Shown: positions 1-13,970, counted from the stretch's first letter. The stretch: DNA of 64,000 nt from Lampris incognitus (GCF_029633865.1 NC_079213.1:85552803-85616802), one strand, 5' to 3'. Made by a program: numbers and translations. The notes: a model not told the origin generated them from the sequence alone.

Positions 1-1575
1 ACATCTGTGGTGCTCTTTCATGGCATGAAACCATACTGCTGCTCGCTAATCATCACCTCTCCTCTTAACCTTGCTTCTATTACTCGCTCCCATATCTTCA
101 TGCTGTGGCTGATCAACTTTATACCTCTGTAGTTGCTACAGTTCTGCACATCACCCTTATTCTTGAAAGTCAAAACCAGTATGCTTCTGCTTCTTCGCCA
201 CTCCTCAGGCATCCTCTCACTTTCCAAGATTGTGTTAAACAATCTAGTTAACACCTCCACTGCCATCTCTCCTAAACATCTCCGTGCCTCCACAGGTATG
301 TCATCAGGACCAACTGCCATTCCACTCTTCATCCTCTTCATAGCTGCCCTCACTTCTACCTTGCTAATCCACCGCACTTCCTGAGTCACTATCCCCACAT
401 CATCCAACCTCCTCTCTTTCTCATTTTCTTCATTCATCAGCCCCTCAAAGTACTCCTTCCACCATTTCAGCACACTCTTCTCGCTTGTCAGCACATTTCC
501 ATCCCTATCTTTGATCGCCCTAACCTGCTGCACATCCTTCCCAGCTCGGTCCCTTGGTCTAGCCAATCGATAGAAGTCCTTTTCTCCTTCCTTAGTGTCT
601 AACCTCTCATACAACTCACCATATGCCTTTTCCTTTTCCTTTGCCTTTGCCACGTCTTTCTTTGCTTTATGATGCATCTTGTACTCCTGTCTACTTTCTT
701 CATCTCTCTGAGTATCCCACTTCTTCTTTTCCAACCTCTTCCTCTGTATACTTTGCTGTACTTCCTCATTCCACCACCAAGTCTCCTTGTCTTCCTTCCT
801 CTGTCCTGATGACACACCAAGTACCTTCCTAGCTGTCTCCCTCACTATTTCTGCAGTAGTCTCCCAGCCATCCGGCAACACTTCACTACCACCCAGTGCC
901 TGTCTTAACTCCTCCCTGAACTCCACACAACAGTCTTCCTTCTTCAATTTCCACCATTTGAACTTTGGCTCTGTCTTCACTCGCTTCCTGTTTTTGGTCT
1001 CCAAAGTCATCCTACAGACCACTATCCGATGCTGCCTAGCTACATTCTCCCCTGTCACCACCTTGCAGTCTCCAATCCCTTTTAGATGGCGCCTTCTACA
1101 TAAGATATAGTCCACCTGTGTGCACTTTCCTCCACTCTTGTACATCACCTTGTGTTCCTCCCTCTTCTTGAAATATGTATTCACCACAGCCATTTCCATC
1201 CCTTTCGCAAAATTCCCCACCATCTGTCCTTCCACATTTCTCTCCTTGACACCATACCTACCCATCACCTCCTCATTACCTCTGTTCCCATCACCAACAT
1301 GCCCATTGAAGTCCGTTCCAATCACCATTCTCTCTTCTCTGGGTACACTCTCCACAACTTCAGAATTCTTCTTTCTCTTCCATCTCACACCCAACTTGCG
1401 GGGCACATGCGCTGATAATATTCGTCAATACACCTTCGATTTCCAACTTCATACTCGTCACTCTATCTGACACTCTTCACCTCCAGCACACTCTTGACAT
1501 ACTCTTCCTTCAGAAGTACACCCTACCCCATTTCTCCTCCCATTCACACTGTGGTAGAAGAGTTTGAACCCACCT
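1..1575 (-). mobile_element. RTE-type LINE, endonuclease and N-terminal reverse transcriptase, cut by the window edge
   Basis: A minus-strand frame (about 1406 down to 18) encodes the back half of an APE-type endonuclease (GTDFNGHVGDGN near its start, then QVDYILCRR and ARQHRIVVCRM), a Trp-rich linker with ETWWWNEEVQ, and the start of a reverse transcriptase (KRMKSGMAVGPDDIPVEARR, then CSNYRGIKLISHSMKIWERV and QQYGFMP). Upstream, to about 1575, the endonuclease start is readable but has several stops. At the left end an in-frame TGA stands where the family has Arg, and homology runs out of the window. This is a retrotransposon common in fish; it lies antisense in rnf11 intron 1. The frame is damaged and not expected to be active. 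Confidence 0.85.
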
Positions 1576-4500
1576 CCAATGCTGTTCTTATTATCCCTGA
1601 TAAAGTTCTTATGAATGTGAAATTATTTAGACCACATGAAATGGCATTTAGGGCATTGCAAGCTTCCGCAATGTGACACATTTCTGAAAGAAATGGGTCA
1701 ATGGGGTGGGCTCTCATAAATGGTTGATTTGACTGGCATTTTAACATTCTGCCATGTACGCTGATGGGAGTTCTGTTTTTTCAGGGGAAAGAAAAATCTT
1801 TGGAAGCCCATCATGACCGGTACATAGTTGATAAAACAGTCCACACACACAGGTGAAAAATCTCACAAAAGCCTCCCTCCTTGAACCGAATGAACTTCAA
1901 CCATTGTTTTCATAGTAGGAGTTTTTGGAAAAGTAAAAGGTGTTTTTGAACGTGAATAGCCAAAGACGCAACTGCGAAAGTGCAAACATGTGCACTTAGA
2001 TTTTTAAGAGGTAGAGGAGGCAGATAAAAAGGGTAAAATGAAGGAAAATACATTTTTAATTTTATGTGATCTTTAATAAATATTTCCTTTTTTATTTTAA
2101 CAATCTGTTTATTGGCTTTATGCACAAATACATCTGATATAATCACAATTAGCAGTGCATAATACGACTGTGTAATATATAAAATATCATAATATGACTT
2201 TACAAGGTAAAAACATCCTTAACATGATTCTCAAATACTTACTAGGAAAGCCCACAACACAGCCAACAGCAACTCCTGTGCAGGCAATGATATTAGCTTT
2301 TGGGAACTGGGTAACAACTGCTGCCAACTTGTGTCAGGCCTTGCCACCCACTAACTATGGAAGAAAAAAAAAACTTGACAGAAAAAATGTTGTCCTGTAA
2401 TAGATTCACTTGAGCCCCGATGATGCTGCTGTGTGTGTGTGACATCTGCTAACTTTTTGCTGCTTCCATTCAGGTGTTGTCTCTTTCCCGGCTCTGGCCA
2501 CTTGCCAGCTCTGGGTGGGAAGAGAGGGGACTTCCTTGTTTTGTTCAGCTAAAGAGAAACATATTGGATAAATGGGAGTTTGGACTAACCACTCTGTTCT
2601 TCCAAATAGGCATGAGTGACTCAAGGAGATCAGATATGGTCCTACTTTTAGCCATTTATGACAGCATTAAGCATTACACCACAATGGAAAGCCTTAATGA
2701 CAAAGTGCAAACTGGCGGATTTGGGGGTGGGGTGTGTGTGGGTGGTGGGGGATAAACGGGGCATTGTCCTACTGGTCAATGATCCAGTCTGCTGGCTTTG
2801 GTCAACACATCAGCTAGTCAGCACCACTGAGGTTGCTTTTCCTGAATGCTCAAATGACCTCATGTGAATACCCTTCTCCTTCACTCCTTTCCCTCAGACT
2901 GGGGTTTTTGCCTGCCACCTCTTGCTTTTGTGTCTCTGGCTCATAAAGTCCCAGGAGGAGGAGGTCAGCTAGGTCAGGATGTTTTGTTGGTCAGTGTATT
3001 GGGTGAGAGAACCTATGAAAATCTGCCGAGGTTTGTTTATCCCATGGCACTTATTTTCAGAGACAGAAGACAGCGAAGATTCAAGTCATACACAGTCTGA
3101 AGAGTCTATCCAACCCCGCCTTCTCCTCCTTTATACATTGCAGTATCATTAATCTGGTTCTCCTATATGGCACAATCTTTCCCTCAATATGCTCATTGTA
3201 AACAATGCAAACACAGTTTTCTAGATCACACACAGCCTTAAGGATTATTGGTCTCTCTACTCCCAATTTACTACATGTCATTGCAAAAGCTTTGACTTGG
3301 AAATTACTTCACCCTCACATAAAGCTTCTCCCTTGGGCTGCTGAGACAAGACCCTCAGATGCAAAAGCACCCGCTTTAGTACAAGTCATGTTCCCTCTTG
3401 CAATAGGGGAACTGAACAAACTCACCCTGTGACTGTTGTTGCCTGTGTGATGTTGCAGGGTCTATGTGCTACCTAGGTGTATCTATGTACATCAGTGTGT
3501 ATTTCTGTATTCCAAGTATTTTACTGCGTTTAAGTTTCTATGTAAGTTTCTGTCTATTCGATGGCTGACGCTACTCTGCCATGATTTCATAGTCTGTGAG
3601 ATGACACAGATGACTAGGCTGCTCCCCGACTGGGCCTCTCGTTGGTTGTGACTCAGCTTAGACCGCACTGAGTAAGATTAGTTTACTTCTTAGGAATACA
3701 GCTGGCACTAGCTGTTGTATTCATGTGTATTTAACTAGCTGTGTAGGGGTTTCTTTGTGTGTGTGTGTTGTGTGTGTGTGTGTGTGTGTGTTCATCTACA
3801 ATCCATGCACAAACTGTTCTTCATACTGAGCCGACACAGACACCTGACCCACTATGATTCCGATTTCCTGCTTTTATCCGACTGACCAAGTAATGTAATA
3901 AACACATACTGTTATCCCCACAGTGTCAGCCCTTCCTGTTATGACAAACCCTCAAACACATCCTTCGATGATGATAACGTCTCGTCCTCCTTTGTTCCCT
4001 TTCTTGCCTGTGTGTGTGGGTTTGTGACTGAGTGCATGCCTGCCAGTGTTGTGCACAGGTTTGTGCAGGTCATTATTCACAGGTTTTGTTACTCCACAGG
4101 CCCTAGGCAGAAGAGTGAGATTTCAGAGTGTGAGAGCTTTGGTCTCTGGTGTTGTTTCCTCACAAGTGCACCCTCATGCTTCTTCAGTTACAGTGCAGGG
4201 TCATATCCCCCTCCCCCCCTGCGCGCGCGCGTGTGTGTGCATGCGTGTGTGTGTGAGAGAAAGAGATCAGCCCCCTATTTGGCCAGGGTGTCATAAAATG
4301 CAAATAATTGTTTCTGTGCAAATAATTGTTTCTGGAAGATTTGCTTGGCAGATACTGCCAGACTGATTTGGCAGGCTATTTTTCAGACTTAATCGGCAAA
4401 TCTCAGGAAATTTAAAACATTGTGTCAGCTAAAGTTTTTCATGCATTTTCTTTCTTTTTTTAACATCTCATAGATTGTAGGTTATTGTTCACTCTCGTAG

Positions 4501-4677
4501 CCTTGATGAGGGACCATGTCCAGTTGTCATGAGTACTGTCGGTGCCTGGCCTGGTTACTCATTCTCCACAGAGCTCTGGCTCCTGCTACTGAAACCACAT
4601 GTATATATACACAAACACTCTTGTTCTCACGGCTGTTTTCCGTTCCTGCATTTCCCAAGGCAGGTCATGTCAGGCAA

Positions 4678-4715
<38 letters not shown>

Positions 4716-7700
4716 TCACACACACACACACAAAGATGAGGTGTGTGTGTATGTACCATCACCTTTTTGAGTAAGAGCCTATGTGGTGTTTGAGTGTTGA
4801 GACAAGAGCTGTTTGGCCTGGTATTGAACTTGTGGGTAGAGAGTGCCTCTTGCTAGCTACAGTATTTGCTATTTCCCTGCTCTTCTTTTTCCTGCATTTA
4901 GTGATGAGCAAGATAAATTGCAACCATCTGTGTTCACTAATCCTTCCTTCACTCGCCATCTCCTTTACGCTTCTCTCTTTCCATTAGCAGCCAAGAGGCT
5001 GGCAGTCTGACAGGATCTGCCACTGAGTGCCTGGCTCACAGGAGACCAGGGCCTGTACTTTGGCTCAGCTAGCTCCCTTGCTGTTACCTTCCCTCCCCCT
5101 TGCTGCTGTCCTTCTGGTCAGCCTAAGGTCATCTAATGACCAGTTGTCACAGCCCAGCTGACACACAGTGCAAGGATATGAGGAAGGGAGAGCCATATGA
5201 TGGCACAAACACTGCTGACTACTGCTGCTGCTGATGCCCCGCCCTTTCCAAAACACACACACACATACGCTACAGCTGCTGCCTCTGCTCCCTTGGGACC
5301 ATGCATGTCTGTCTACCGCCTGTCTGTCGGTCTCGGACACCGACGAGTGGCATGCCATTCTTTCAGAAGAATAGCAGAGCAGAGAAAAATGAGGGCTTGC
5401 CCAGGCGTCTGACAAAGCCCCAGCTGCTGAAATCATGCTGACTCATCATGGCTTAGGCTGCTGCACTGCCAAGAGACCAGCGGTATGCTAGTCAGCTCAC
5501 CACTGATGTACATGGGCAACGAGTAGACCAAGTTATATCAAGGCCTTTGCCTTGTTGAATGCTCTGGGTCTTCAAGTGTAGGGAAAATTAAACACACAAA
5601 CTGGAGAAAGAGGCTTATCGCTGTTAATAGTACAGAACTAAAATGTCCGCTGTCCAGGGATCAAAAACAGACTCATGTTCTGAGTGATTGCGGTACACAT
5701 GAAATATACCGTTGATTTGGAATAGGATTAATTGGTCTCTGGTTCATGAAACGTGCTACCCAGCAAAGGTCATGATTTATTATAAGTGAGAAAATATTCT
5801 GAAAGGCTAAAACTGCAGATAGGATGTTTTTGGATGATGTTATTGTCATGTTGCTCTCCTTATAAGTTTTGCCATCGTGCCCTTGAGCAGGGCATTTGTT
5901 TAACTGTTGAATTGAAGTTGCCACTAGCCAACGTGAGAGCCCTGTAGCCATTCTTGGGGGAGTTCTCAGATGCTCATCATTGCAAATGTGTGATTGCACA
6001 GCTGTTTTACTCTAACAAGCAAGTGCAGGGCAGTAGCTATGTTCTTAACTGTCCCCAAGTCAAGACAGAATTCAAAAGGTTTTTGAATTTGGGGCCCTAA
6101 ACTTTGTTAACATGTTACTGTGAAAGAAAAGATAGAGCTTAATACTGGTAAGTTGAAACTCAGTCTTTCAAACCTGCATTTACTCGGTGGTGGTGTTTCA
6201 GTGGGTTTGAAGTTCAGCTTTCTGTTTTATCATTGATGTCATCGTTTATATCATTCAGGCTTGATTACTGTTTTATTGTTATGGTTATGGTTATGGTTAT
6301 ATTTTTGCTGTCTGTGGCTTAAATTTGCCCCATTTTACCTTTTTATCCAATTTTGTTCATTGTGTAAAGCACTTTATAACTGTATCTGGGAAGTGCTCTA
6401 CCATTAAAATTTTCATTGTGAACATGGATCCAACAGGGTGTCAAATTTCAGCCTACTAGTATCTACCCATTCCTCCTATTATATCTCTACTCAGGTGTGT
6501 TTTGCTGCTGTCGAGAGGACAGACACAGGCTTTAACCAGCAGATTTCTCTAGACAGAGGACTAGTTAATAAAATCGGTTGGTGTAGCATTGGGTTGGAAT
6601 GAAAACCTGCACGTACATGACTGTCCTTAGCACATGATTGAATACCACTGGGATGGAGGATGGATTAGGTGACGGATGGACAGAGGAGGCCTGGGAGCGT
6701 AGGAAACAGGAAGAGGAGGAGGAAGTGCTTAGTGTTAGAGTAGAGAGGGGAGAACCACCAAGAGAAATTAAGTCCTCTATATTTTTCTAGGTTTTGACCC
6801 TCTAACAGTTGCGCATTGTTGTGTGTTGACCCTTGCACATTCATCAAATGTTTGTCTTTATGTGAGGGGTGTCGATAATCCTAATCAAGTTGAATGTTAG
6901 CTATAAAAATAATGAAGATGGAAAAGTATGGAGATGACCAGTCAAGATCAGTTCAGACTCATCACTACTGTACTGTACTCTTTCAAAAGCGAGTTTTTGA
7001 GATGGACTCACCCAAAGAATAGGGCAGCTGTGTCGGATATGTGTGTGCCACCAGCACTCTGCAGGGCTCAGACTGGCACTGAGAGGGGACTGGTACAGCT
7101 GGTCTGAGACCAGACTAAGAAACAGCTGTAATACAGGAAGAGAGGGGCAAAATGTGGCAATGGTCTTGGATTAGAAGTATTGTCAACTGGTTTAGTCTAG
7201 ACTAGTGGTGACTGTAGGATCTGTCCTGAAAAGTGCCATTGCGTCCAATTTGAGAAACTACACTATCAGTTTTTTCCCCCAAGAGCCAGGTACATTATTT
7301 TGTTTTGTTTCCCATTTGGTTTAGTTAGAATTGACATTTCTGGACTTCAATCCCTGTAAGAATATATTTACTGACACAGTTTGTTTGCCTTACTTCTTCT
7401 CTGTGAGGAAATAGTGCCCCAGATGTCTTTTGATAAAGAAGTTTGATGACTCAACTTTTTGGCCCCTAGTAGTTGACAGCAGGCAGGGGAGTTGAGCTGT
7501 GATCTTTCAAGCAACTATTCTCTCCCTGTCACCTTTAACTTGCTTAAATTGCTCAAAATATTTCAAGGCTGTTTAATCTTTTTCATGCTATGTTATACTG
7601 CGGTGTTTGATTCAATACTTTAACCCTTAAGCTGGTAACAATGCTGAAGCAGGTTTTCAGTGTCATGGTAAGCAAGTCTTAACTGCCAGGGTTCAGAGAA

Positions 7701-8043
7701 TCAGTTTTTTTTTTATTATTACATATCAGTCTCATTTCCAGGAAAGTGAAGGATAAAACGCCCATGTCACCCTGCAGCTGGCATGGGGAAATGCTGCCAT
7801 CTACTGATTGAGGTTATATCTCCAAAATGAGGCCCGATTTATTGCTTGTAGTTATGTGATGTTGATTATGATAATTGTTGTAAAATTATTAGTGTGAGCC
7901 TTTCGGTGTTACAAGCCTTCTGTTGACAGGATATAACTGTAGTATGGTTGAAAGGGAAATTGTAAAAGATGAGCTCTGAAACTGTCTCACAGTCAGTCGA
8001 GTACTTTCAGTTTGCAGAATCTGGTAGAAAGCTTCCTCTCCAG
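1576..8043. other. rnf11 intron 1, no gene seen
   Basis: Mostly unique-looking AT-rich intronic sequence. It contains TG runs at about 2714-2750 and 3751-3791, a CT/CA microsatellite at 4681-4732, a GTTATG hexamer run at about 6276-6300, and a LINE/SINE-like tail near 6360-6415 (AAAGCACTTTATAACTG, then AAGTGCTCTA). I searched by eye for rnf11 exon 1 (start of MGNCLK) and did not find it. Confidence 0.5.
4681..4732. repeat. (CT)n(CA)n microsatellite
   Basis: About 30 bases of CT dinucleotides followed by CA dinucleotides; both frames through it give artefactual Ser/Leu and His/Thr repeats. Confidence 0.9.
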
Positions 8044-8900
8044 TGACAGAATCAGAATCATGTTTATTGGCCATGTAGGTTTGCACACACATGGAATTTG
8101 ACTCCGGTTTTGTGGCTCTCTCAGTGTATATAGAATAACAACACTACAACACAACAATCTTCAGATATATACACAAGGATTGACTATATACAGACAAAAT
8201 AAGATGTAATAAAGTGCAATTGTGCAGAGAATATATCAGAGACGCTGAAATAGATGTTAACAGGTTACTTACATACATGCCTGAGGTAGATGGACACGAC
8301 AGAGCGTACCTGTATACGTACAATGTACAGTACAGTATGTACAAATTGGTTGGATTTATTTGACAGTGTTAACTGTTCATTTGAGTGACAGCCTGCGGAA
8401 AGAAGCGGTTTTTATATCTGGTTATTTTGGGTTACAGTGCTCTGTGGTCCATGCCAGAGGGGAGGAGTTGGAACAGGTTGTGACCACGGTGTGATGGGTC
8501 TGCAGTGATGTTGCCTGCTCGTTTCCTGAGTCTAGAGGTGTATAAGTCCTGAATGGAGGGCAGGTTGGAACCAATGATTTTCTCTGCAGTCCTGACTGTC
8601 CATTGTTGGCCAATCCAAACCAGACATCGATGGATGTGCAGAGGACAGACTGGATTATTGCAGTGTAGAACTGAATCAGCAGTTCCTGAGGCAGGTTGAA
8701 CTTCCTGAGCTGGCGGAGAGAGTACATCCTCTGCTGGGCCTTTTTGATGGTTGTGTCTGCGTTGGATGCCCAGCTTAGGTCCTGGGAGATTGTGGAACCC
8801 AGAAATCTGTAGGTTTTCACCGTAGACACCGTGCTGTTGAGTATGATGAGGGGGGCAGATTGAAACATTATTGCCACGTCCTACTGCATTATCCGTGTAG
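8044..8900 (-). mobile_element. LINE 3' end (Rex1/L2-like) with C-terminal reverse-transcriptase region
   Basis: Two overlapping minus-strand frames together encode the end of a reverse transcriptase: YRFLGSTISQDLSW, then KKAQQRMYSLRQLRKFNLPQ and LLIQFYTAIIQSVLCTSI, and in the other frame RTAEKIIGSNLPSIQDLYTS and LFQLLPSGMDHRAL. The match changes frame near 8600, so the copy is broken. The 3' untranslated tail follows on the left and ends near 8044 with ATGGCCAATAAACATGATTC and ATTCTG repeats, a usual fish LINE tail. A piece of the same tail recurs at 42165-42345. The exact clade name is uncertain. Confidence 0.8.
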
Positions 8901-8935
8901 GAAATTCTTCCTCTTATTCTGCTTTTCAGCATCAA

Positions 8936-10095
8936 AACAAGCTGTTTTCAGCTCAGCTCAACAAGAATGAGCCAGTTAGTAGTTGAAAGCACACTAAATG
9001 TTCATTCCAGGGTTGTGGTTTTCTTTTGCTGGTGCTGGCTGGTGAATTTTATATTTGTTTGTTTTATGTTTTAAAAAAAACACTGAATGAAGTAAGAGCA
9101 GGTGGTGTTCTCCATGTAAAGAAAAAGACAGCACCTCACTAAAACAAAGGGGTGGATGATGTGCATGTTGAGGAAGTCTGTTAACTCTGAAACAGAATTG
9201 TAAGTGTAAATGGAACACAACTTAATCCTGTCTGCAGTTGTTAGGCTACTAACCAGCTCTCTGTCTAACCTTGACTGTGAAATGCTAACTGGAAGTTTAC
9301 CTCTGCTCATGCCACATGTAAAGTGGCTACTGCTGGGTTTAATGCAAATTTGAGGATGAGCAAATTAGACTGCGATATCAGCATGTGGGGGGTTTGTTTC
9401 CCTTGTAGATAACCACATGTTCATAAGAGAGAAGAAAGCTTGCAAGTTCATGTCACCTGAATCTTTATCACAGAGCATTCTTAACAGGTGCAGCTCAGAG
9501 AGCAACCGCCTAACAGCAGCTAGCACTGAACACAAACAAAAGGGAACACAAGCAAAATGGGAAACCAAAGAACAAAACAATTTCTTATATTGACTACTGG
9601 CAACAGCAAACTAAAGAACACAAGAAATTGAAGTGTTATGATTACTGACAGAGTAATAGTTAAGTTGCAGATTTTCTTTTTATAGTGAAGAAGAGTGGAA
9701 AAAAGAGGAAATAAAATTTGGGTGCAGTGACCACAACCTTGTTGAAATTAGAAATGAAAGAAAAGCTTCCAAAGAAAAGACATACTGTCACTGCCAGCCA
9801 GGGGAGATAGAGGCTGTCATTTCCTGCTTTCCTGTGGAGTAGCTTGATTAGCAAATGTCATCAGAAATGTGAAAAGGAAATATTTGAGTCAGGCAGACAA
9901 AGACAGATGGAGAAAGAGAGCAAGAGAACCAGTGGCAAGGACTGTCATGAGTGTCTCTCTTGAATCTTTGTTCCATATTATCCTGCCAACCAAATCCTTG
10001 TCAGAAAAATGTTTTGATCTATTTTTACAAGGTAACCACAAGGGAACCGTCTCCTTGATCTGACTCTCAACCACATCCCCCACCCACTCTCTCTC

Positions 10096-10126
<31 letters not shown>

Positions 10127-10140
10127 GTGTCTGTGTGCAG
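8936..10140. other. end of rnf11 intron 1
   Basis: No coding sequence. A 50-base pyrimidine-rich tract of CT and CTGT units (about 10085-10138) forms the acceptor of rnf11 exon 2. Confidence 0.6.
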
Positions 10141-11317
10141 GAGCAGATTCACGTGCCTGTGTACCATCCAACGCCTAGCCAGGCCCGGCTCGCTACCCAG
10201 CTGACGGAAGAGGAGCAGGTCCGCATTGCTCAACGAATTGGCCTCATCCAGCACCTCCCCAAGGGCGTCTACGACCCGGGACGGGATGGTTCTGAGAAGA
10301 AGATCAGAGAGTGAGTAGAACCACTGAGCCCGCCATACTCAATTCTTGGGAATTATGTCATTCTTAGAATAGATGGATAATGGCGTGGGTGGTATCCCTG
10401 ATGACATACAGCACAAAAGTAACACTGGTGTGTGAAAGGCAGTCTCTTTGTCCAGCTACTTGGTGTTGCTGGCTGGTATCTAATGAGATTGTTACCTTGG
10501 ATCGATTACAGACGGCAGTGCACAATAGGGGGGGTGACCAACGACCCCCTCTGTAGTGGCCAAAGGCAGTAATACCAGCTGTGAACAGTGTTAAAGGTCA
10601 ACACCAGTGTCAAATTGTATTACCACATCCCGACTGAGTGTGGGTGAGGGGGTCTAGTAACCGATCCTTCCCTTTGACCCCTTTCTATGTAGGAAGAGTG
10701 GTGAAAAGAAAATTCCTCACAGGGTTCAGAAGAGTTCCATGTCTTTATTACAGATAGCTTTAAGACATGATTATGACAGGCACGCCCATTAATGTAACGT
10801 CTCTATATACTACACTTATTTGACATTTTCTGTCATATTTGTTACTTTTTCATTTCTGCTTAAGAAAGTGGTTGGAAACATAAAGAGGGATCTTTGAAGA
10901 GTAGAGTGTGTCACCAAAGATAAACATCTTTTTATACAGCGGGATGGGATTTTTGCATCCATTTTCCTGAGGGTTTTTTTTCCCTCTTTGTTTTGCTTCC
11001 TCCCTGTAATTTCCTGCATTTGAAGTTGTCCACATCCCATGTTAAAGTCTGCATGTTGTTTCAACATTCACTTTTTTCCAGTAGGATTGGACTAATTTTG
11101 TGTGTGCACGCGTGTGTGTGCGCGCGCATCTGTTCCCTTGTGCAGGTGTGTGATCTGTATGATGGACTTTGTTTATGGGGACCCCATCCGGTTCCTGCCC
11201 TGCATGCACATCTACCACATGGACTGTATAGATGACTGGCTCATGAGGTCTTTCACCTGCCCCTCCTGCATGGAGCCTGTGGATGCTGCGCTGCTTTCCT
11301 CTTACGAGACAAACTGA
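10141..11317 (+). CDS. rnf11: RING finger protein 11, exons 2 and 3 (partial gene)
   Basis: Exons are 10141-10310 and 11146-11317. RNF11 is a small RING-H2 protein on endosomal membranes that works with HECT-type ubiquitin ligases and the A20 complex. Exon 2 follows a long pyrimidine tract ending in CAG and carries the near-invariant segment with RLATQLTEEEQ and GLIQHLPKGVYDPG. It ends at a GTGAGT donor in phase 2. Exon 3 opens after TGCAG and encodes the RING-H2: CVIC, then CMHIYHMDC, then CPSC, ending SSYETN and TGA. The two exons give 113 residues; human RNF11 has 154, so the missing 41 residues (myristoylated MGNC start and PPPPY motif) belong to exon 1, which I did not find and which should lie left of the window. 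The few differences from human are conservative, for example Met for Leu in YHMDC. Frame and splice phase agree across the junction. Confidence 0.97.
10311..11145 (+). other. rnf11 intron 2
   Basis: An 835-base intron between a GTGAGT donor and a TGCAG acceptor. It holds a short alternating TG/CG run just before the acceptor and nothing else I recognise. Confidence 0.9.
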
Positions 11318-11375
11318 TGTGCACATGCACCCGCAGACACAGGGCAAGGACACACGAAGATGGCGAGGCCCACGT

Positions 11376-11406
<31 letters not shown>

Positions 11407-13520
11407 GAAACGCACACAACCTCCAGCCGGTCGACCTGCAAATCCATTAACCCTGGCCGAGAAGGGAGGCTGAAGTAGGTGTCATCGTCAAGCGAGAAAT
11501 CAAAAGGCCTGCTGGACAGGTTTCTCTGATGGTGGAAAAAAGGAATGGGCAAAGATGTTGAGGACAGGAGGAGAAAAGACAAATGGGATTGGGGGGGATG
11601 AAGATGGATGGGGGAGGGGGTGTTTCAAAATAGAAGCAAGCAGGGCAGAAGTTGTTATGGACCAAATGTTTATTTGTGTGACCAGGAAATATTTCCAGCA
11701 TCTTGCTTTTGAAAAACGCACCTACAAAGACACACCTCCCCCAAAACTAACTGTCGGTTGAGATTATCCTATTCAGTGTGTGAAAGTAAGGACACCTAAA
11801 TGCCATCATTGGTCTAAGGTATTGCACGTGTCGGATTCAGAAACCCGATTCTTGATCTTACAATAATAAAACACGAGGGAAATGGAGGGAGGAAATGCTC
11901 ATGGGACTTGCCAGATATGTAGATAACTATCCAAAAACAAAAAAGCCTGCTATAGTATCATATCTCAAGCAAAAACTGCTGGATATGCAGATACCTGATT
12001 TAAAAAAAAAAAAAGGAAGTTGGACTGTAGATGTCTGCCACAAAAAAAGCAAATGTTCTCTGTATAAATATGATGTGCTGCACACAGGCCTTGATTTGTG
12101 TACCTGTACAGATCTCTTACAGAGAAGGAAAAAAGGTTGGTTAAATGACTGTCCTGTGGTTTTGTGAAATCTGTCCTGTATTCTGTCAGTCAGCACAAGG
12201 GCTCTGTTGAACTCATATTTATTAACAAGGGGGAAAGAAGTACAATAGACCTGCTAAAATAGAATGTGTGCTTGAATCACTAATGTGATGCATAGCTACC
12301 ATAGAAATGGCTATAGAGCGATATACTCTTCATGACAATTGAGTCACAGTGAGGCTTCACATTACTGGCCAAAGCACAAAGCAGTTCTGTGGACAGGTTA
12401 TCAAATGTCTGAGAAATATTTGCACTTCTTCATACGAAATATTCAGCAAATGCATTCAATACAGTACTGAAAAGTGAAAGTATGTGGTATTTGAAGTTGA
12501 TGTTTTTCAATATTCGAGATGATATAAGCAAACTGTGTGTTCCAAGAATCCCCCACCCAAAGAATCTGTGAGTGATGACGAAAAACTAAACTACTGACTT
12601 GACTTCAGAAAGGGTGTCCTGGTCACATGTTATATTAACTCAGTCGTTTAATTGCAAGAACAAGTGTTTACCTTTTTTGGTTACTGAGAATATTGGATCA
12701 CACATGGAGCTTTGCAGTGGTAAAGGTGTTTGTTTACCATTTCCATAGCAGGAATCTTGCAGCCAGGTCACAGAGCCAGTTCTAAAACATGCAAAAGAGA
12801 CACAATACTCCAGCAGCTGCTTTCACCAGGACGTAGATGACTACAAGAGGGATCCGGTTCTTAGTCATGTGAGTCAACTGTGATATCTGAGAAATGTGAT
12901 CACTTTGATGAGACCATGAGTTGATCTGTGTCTTAGTGTTCATTATTTGAACTGGTGTCTTTCGATGAGGATTAAGTTCTTTTGATTGTTTTGCTGCCTA
13001 TTCCTGAGGGGCATGTATCATTTCTTCTCTTCTCATTTGAAAATAATTTTCAATGCTAGTTCATTTCCCACTTTCATAATGTTTAGGTCTGTGCCTCTTG
13101 ACATTCAGAAAATGTTGATAGCCTAAGTCACCCAGTTAACTGTAAAAGCACAAGAAGACATTAAAAAGCTCATTTGTATTTACCTGCTCCCATGTTATTT
13201 TGACATTGCAAGAGGGTCAAAAGTACTCTCGATTTTTGCAGGACCTAAAATGTTGCCCATCTCCCTTCTTTAGAGGTCATGGTGCACATCTCAAACGCGC
13301 GCGCACGCAAACACGCAGTGGGCTGAACTGCCCCGATTAGTGGGCGACTAGAGATAGACTGGCGATATAAGCACCTTGGTTTTGCACCGTTCTTCTGGCT
13401 ACTTCATTACTATGTTGAACGTATTTCTCCATCGTCAAGGTGGAGCTTCAATGCCTTAGGTTAAAATGTTAGTGGGGGCTGGTATTTGCTGCTAATGCAA
13501 GATTCCATCTAATTAAATAA
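11318..13520 (+). other. rnf11 3' UTR and downstream
   Basis: The stretch starts with a short CA repeat (about 11380-11404). An AATAAA at 11865-11870, about 550 bases after the stop, is the first plausible poly(A) signal; another AATAAA lies near 13515. I see no further coding sequence. How far the UTR really extends cannot be told from sequence alone. Confidence 0.5.
11865..11870 (+). promoter_or_regulatory. candidate poly(A) signal of rnf11
   Basis: AATAAA in the context CAATAATAAAACAC about 550 bases after the rnf11 stop codon. Other such hexamers occur downstream, so use of this one is an inference. Confidence 0.35.
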
Positions 13521-13894
13521 ACAAAAGAGGGGCATTGGGCAATTGGACATTCTTGGGCGGTCAGGTGGCACACAATCATTGTGCATATGAAGTTGGGGAT
13601 CCCCAGCGTTTGCTGAAAACTGTCCAATTACTTTTTCTAAAAGGAAAATTTTGTCATTGTAACACGGGACTTGGCCCGGATCGCCTTCCCCCCCCTGGAT
13701 AAGCAGTTGGTCTCCTCGAGTTCCTCATTCTGCCCATAACGGTCCTGGCGCACCACGAGGAGCGGCCTATTGGCCAGACGGGTGGAAGGAGGAGCCTAGA
13801 AACATGATCGTTCCAGTACATCCAATAGGCTGACAGCTGGGCTGGACCTGCAAAGTTAAGGGGCGGAGCGAGGGAAATGTTGAAGGTCACATGA

Positions 13895-13968
<74 letters not shown>
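13895..13968. repeat. (TG)n microsatellite
   Basis: More than 30 uninterrupted TG units ending in a short GC-alternating run; the sequence is capable of Z-DNA. Confidence 0.95.

Positions 13969-13970
<2 letters not shown>

Noticed and set aside
5065-5436. 123-codon minus-strand ORF in rnf11 intron 1
   Set aside because: Ser/Cys-rich chance frame through a CA repeat and GC-richer intron sequence, no homology recognised.
1-10140. search for rnf11 exon 1
   Set aside because: No ATG-Gly-Asn-Cys start followed by Leu-Lys was found, so exon 1 is assumed to be outside the window.
11042-11419. minus-strand 125-codon ORF over rnf11 exon 3
   Set aside because: Shadow of the RING exon and its flanking TG/CA repeats.
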